64,000 nt of DNA. Source: CAVZGO01 sp963774935 (GTDB taxonomy: Bacteria; Chloroflexota; Anaerolineae; Anaerolineales; UBA4823). The stretch is from positions 124,001 through 188,000 of the forward strand of contig CAVZGO010000007.1 in the NCBI GenBank assembly GCA_963774935.1, given 5' to 3'. Below the pieces are notes generated by a model. The model was given only the letters and a program-made list of their open reading frames with translations. It had not been told where the DNA came from and made no database searches. Positions 62,885 to 64,000 of this stretch are shown piece by piece. The translations under genes and the position numbers were made by a program. Positions within the stretch are counted from its first letter, which is position 1, and every line of letters starts with the position of its first letter.

Positions 62885-63121
62885 TCAATCCTCCCACAAA
62901 TTCGCAATGCTGCGCACCACACCAAATAATAATACGCCGATTTTCATGCCTTCGCGGGTTGAGAACTCCGGTCGATTCCCCGTCCGTTCGGAATTTTTCA
63001 CCAGCAGGAAGGCGGCTAGCAAACCAACAGACGCTCCCAGCACTCCACCTAACGCCAGGGTCTTCGCCTGCCAGTTGGTGCTAACTTCATCTTGTTTCAC
63101 CTGGATTTCTTTTTGTGCCAT
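62885..63121 (-). CDS. Small membrane protein, unknown
   Basis: 78 aa. One membrane helix (ALGGVLGASVGLLAAFLLV, about residues 22-40) and a C-terminal weaker hydrophobic stretch (KIGVLLFGVVRSIANL). The ATG at 63121 has AGGAG 6 nt upstream. It follows the second membrane protein gene by 30 bp. No family recognised. Confidence 0.65.
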   Translation of the reverse strand: MAQKEIQVKQDEVSTNWQAKTLALGGVLGASVGLLAAFLLVKNSERTGNRPEFSTREGMKIGVLLFGVVRSIANLWED

Positions 63122-63151
63122 AGCCAACTCCTGAACCAGAGTAATTTTTGG

Positions 63152-63592
63152 TTAGAACCGTAAAACTTGCCTCAAACTGCGCCGGAGTGCACGTGCCGAA
63201 GCATTATATTCTTTGGTACGTATCAGTGGTTTGACCAGAGAATTATCGATGCGTGTAACGCGTAGCTGCACATTTAGCAGAAAATAATGGACTCGTAACA
63301 TAAGTCCTGGCAAGGCGTGAATTAATTTCAACACACCATAAACCGTAAAGCCCATCAGCACGAGGGTGATCAATCCAAAGAACAACATTGGCACAATCAA
63401 AGTGATCAATGATGCATCTGCCATCTGGCTTGCTGTGCCAGAAGATACCGTGGCAGTGAGACCAGCCAGCGTTAAGACGATTAACCCAGCGACGATGACA
63501 GGGATTGTAATTTGCCAGAGAACTTCGTGACGGTGTTTCTGGTAGGTAACGGGATTGCGGTCAGAACCGGTGGAAACAGGATTTTGCGCCAT
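63152..63592 (-). CDS. Membrane protein with two helices, unknown
   Basis: 146 aa. Two long membrane helices (VLWQITIPVIVAGLIVLTLAG, about 24-45; LITLIVPMLFFGLITLVLMGF, about 62-84) and a basic C-terminal tail (ARALRRSLRQVLRF). It is probably co-transcribed with the small membrane protein downstream. No family recognised. Confidence 0.65.
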   Translation of the reverse strand: MAQNPVSTGSDRNPVTYQKHRHEVLWQITIPVIVAGLIVLTLAGLTATVSSGTASQMADASLITLIVPMLFFGLITLVLMGFTVYGVLKLIHALPGLMLRVHYFLLNVQLRVTRIDNSLVKPLIRTKEYNASARALRRSLRQVLRF

Positions 63593-63701
63593 TCCTCTAC
63601 TATTTTAACACGGATTGATAAACTGCTTTGATTAAGAAAACACAGCAGGATCAGGCAGGCAGGGGAGTATAATGGGCGCATATTTTTTCTCGAGGTTAAT
63701 C

Positions 63702-64000
63702 ATGCCAAACTCCATCGTGGAATGCATCGCCAATTTTTCTGATGCCCGGCGCCCGCAAGTGATCGAGCAGATTATTTCTGCTATCCAATCGGTTAATGGT
63801 GTCAACCTGCTGGATCGCCACTCGGACCTGGACCACAACCGGACTGTGCTGACATTCGTTGGCGCGCCCGACGAGGTCGAGGAAGCAGCATTTCGCGCAA
63901 TTGCCCGCGCCGCCGAGTTAATCAACCTGGATCAACACACTGGCGAGCACCCTCGTATTGGCGCGACCGATGTGGTGCCATTTGTACCTATCTCGGGAGT
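63702..64000 (+). CDS. ftcD: Glutamate formimidoyltransferase, N-terminal part (runs off window)
   Basis: First 99 residues only. IVECIANFSDARRPQVIEQI, VNLLDRHSDLDHNRTVLTFVG and EHPRIGATDVVPFVPIS match the FtcD N-terminal subdomain. It moves the formimino group of formiminoglutamate (from histidine breakdown) to tetrahydrofolate. GAGG lies about 7 nt before the ATG. Confidence 0.93.
   Translation, partial: MPNSIVECIANFSDARRPQVIEQIISAIQSVNGVNLLDRHSDLDHNRTVLTFVGAPDEVEEAAFRAIARAAELINLDQHTGEHPRIGATDVVPFVPISG

Noticed and set aside
1..64000. CRISPR arrays, insertion sequences, phage genes, rRNA
   Set aside because: No regular repeat-spacer array, transposase, integrase, phage structural gene or rRNA segment was seen on either strand.

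Overview
The window (about 52% G+C, no rRNA, densely packed bacterial operons) looks like a Chloroflexota genome, probably Anaerolineae. This placement is inference. It rests on the mix of F420 biosynthesis genes, a fused ADP-forming acyl-CoA synthetase, a YqhQ-type membrane protein, GSI-type glutamine synthetase, a tRNA 2-thiolation pair usual in thermophiles, and gene styles known from that group. No 16S is present to settle it.

Layout. 1-3.8 kb (minus): M16C presequence-protease-like peptidase, FAD-binding molybdo-hydroxylase subunit, hotdog thioesterase. 4.0-6.8 kb (plus): CoA-binding protein, then glmS behind a recognisable glmS ribozyme. 6.7-21.3 kb (minus): a continuous 12-gene operon reading FAD subunit, XdhD-like molybdenum hydroxylase, NUDIX, SsnA-like aminohydrolase, F420:NADP oxidoreductase, cofE, cofD, cofC, luciferase-like F420 enzyme, GlcF-like Fe-S protein, LuxE-like synthetase, LuxC-like reductase. 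A folded RNA leader may precede it. 21.5-29.3 kb (mostly plus): MOSC protein, M20 dipeptidase, YqhQ, WD40 lipoprotein, phosphodiester glycosidase, YjbQ, TtuB/TtuA tRNA thiolation pair, queuosine-precursor-type transporter. 29.4-33.4 kb: glnA, a metallopeptidase-like protein, the selenocysteine tRNA (selC), a site-2 protease, an FmdB-type zinc ribbon. 33.6-37.9 kb (plus): polar amino-acid ABC transporter and a class-III aminotransferase. 37.9-41.2 kb (minus): ECF sigma, zinc anti-sigma, zinc ribbon, a two-domain protein disulfide oxidoreductase with an in-frame TGA at its redox cysteine, TlpA-like thioredoxin, OsmC, rhodanese. 41.3-46.7 kb (plus): SAM hydrolase-family protein, GH36 alpha-galactosidase, ADP-forming acyl-CoA synthetase. 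46.7-54.0 kb (minus): M20 peptidase, PfkB kinase, YbhFGSR-like ABC exporter with its TetR regulator. 54.1-62.9 kb: an SPFH gene and, divergently, a GntR-led operon of HEAT protein, ADP-dependent-kinase-like protein, PocR-type histidine kinase, response regulator, second HEAT protein, retropepsin-like protein and 2H phosphoesterase. 62.9-64 kb: two small membrane proteins and the start of glutamate formimidoyltransferase.

Three themes stand out. (1) Selenium: selC and a probable selenoprotein (UPHC motif, SECIS-like hairpin at the right distance) lie in the same window, and the SsnA/XdhD/FAD set resembles the E. coli cluster linked to selenium-dependent molybdenum hydroxylases. (2) A probably undescribed multi-gene signalling/kinase system at 54-63 kb, controlled by two divergent consensus promoters, each with one copy of the same operator just downstream of its -10 box. 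(3) A 14.6-kb operon joining purine-type hydroxylation, F420 supply and LuxC/LuxE chemistry.

Caution: at least eight genes carry single-base frame shifts (about twelve events, ten of them of the +1 type). This is most easily explained by insertion errors in the assembly, so these genes are annotated as one reading unit each with the shift positions given.
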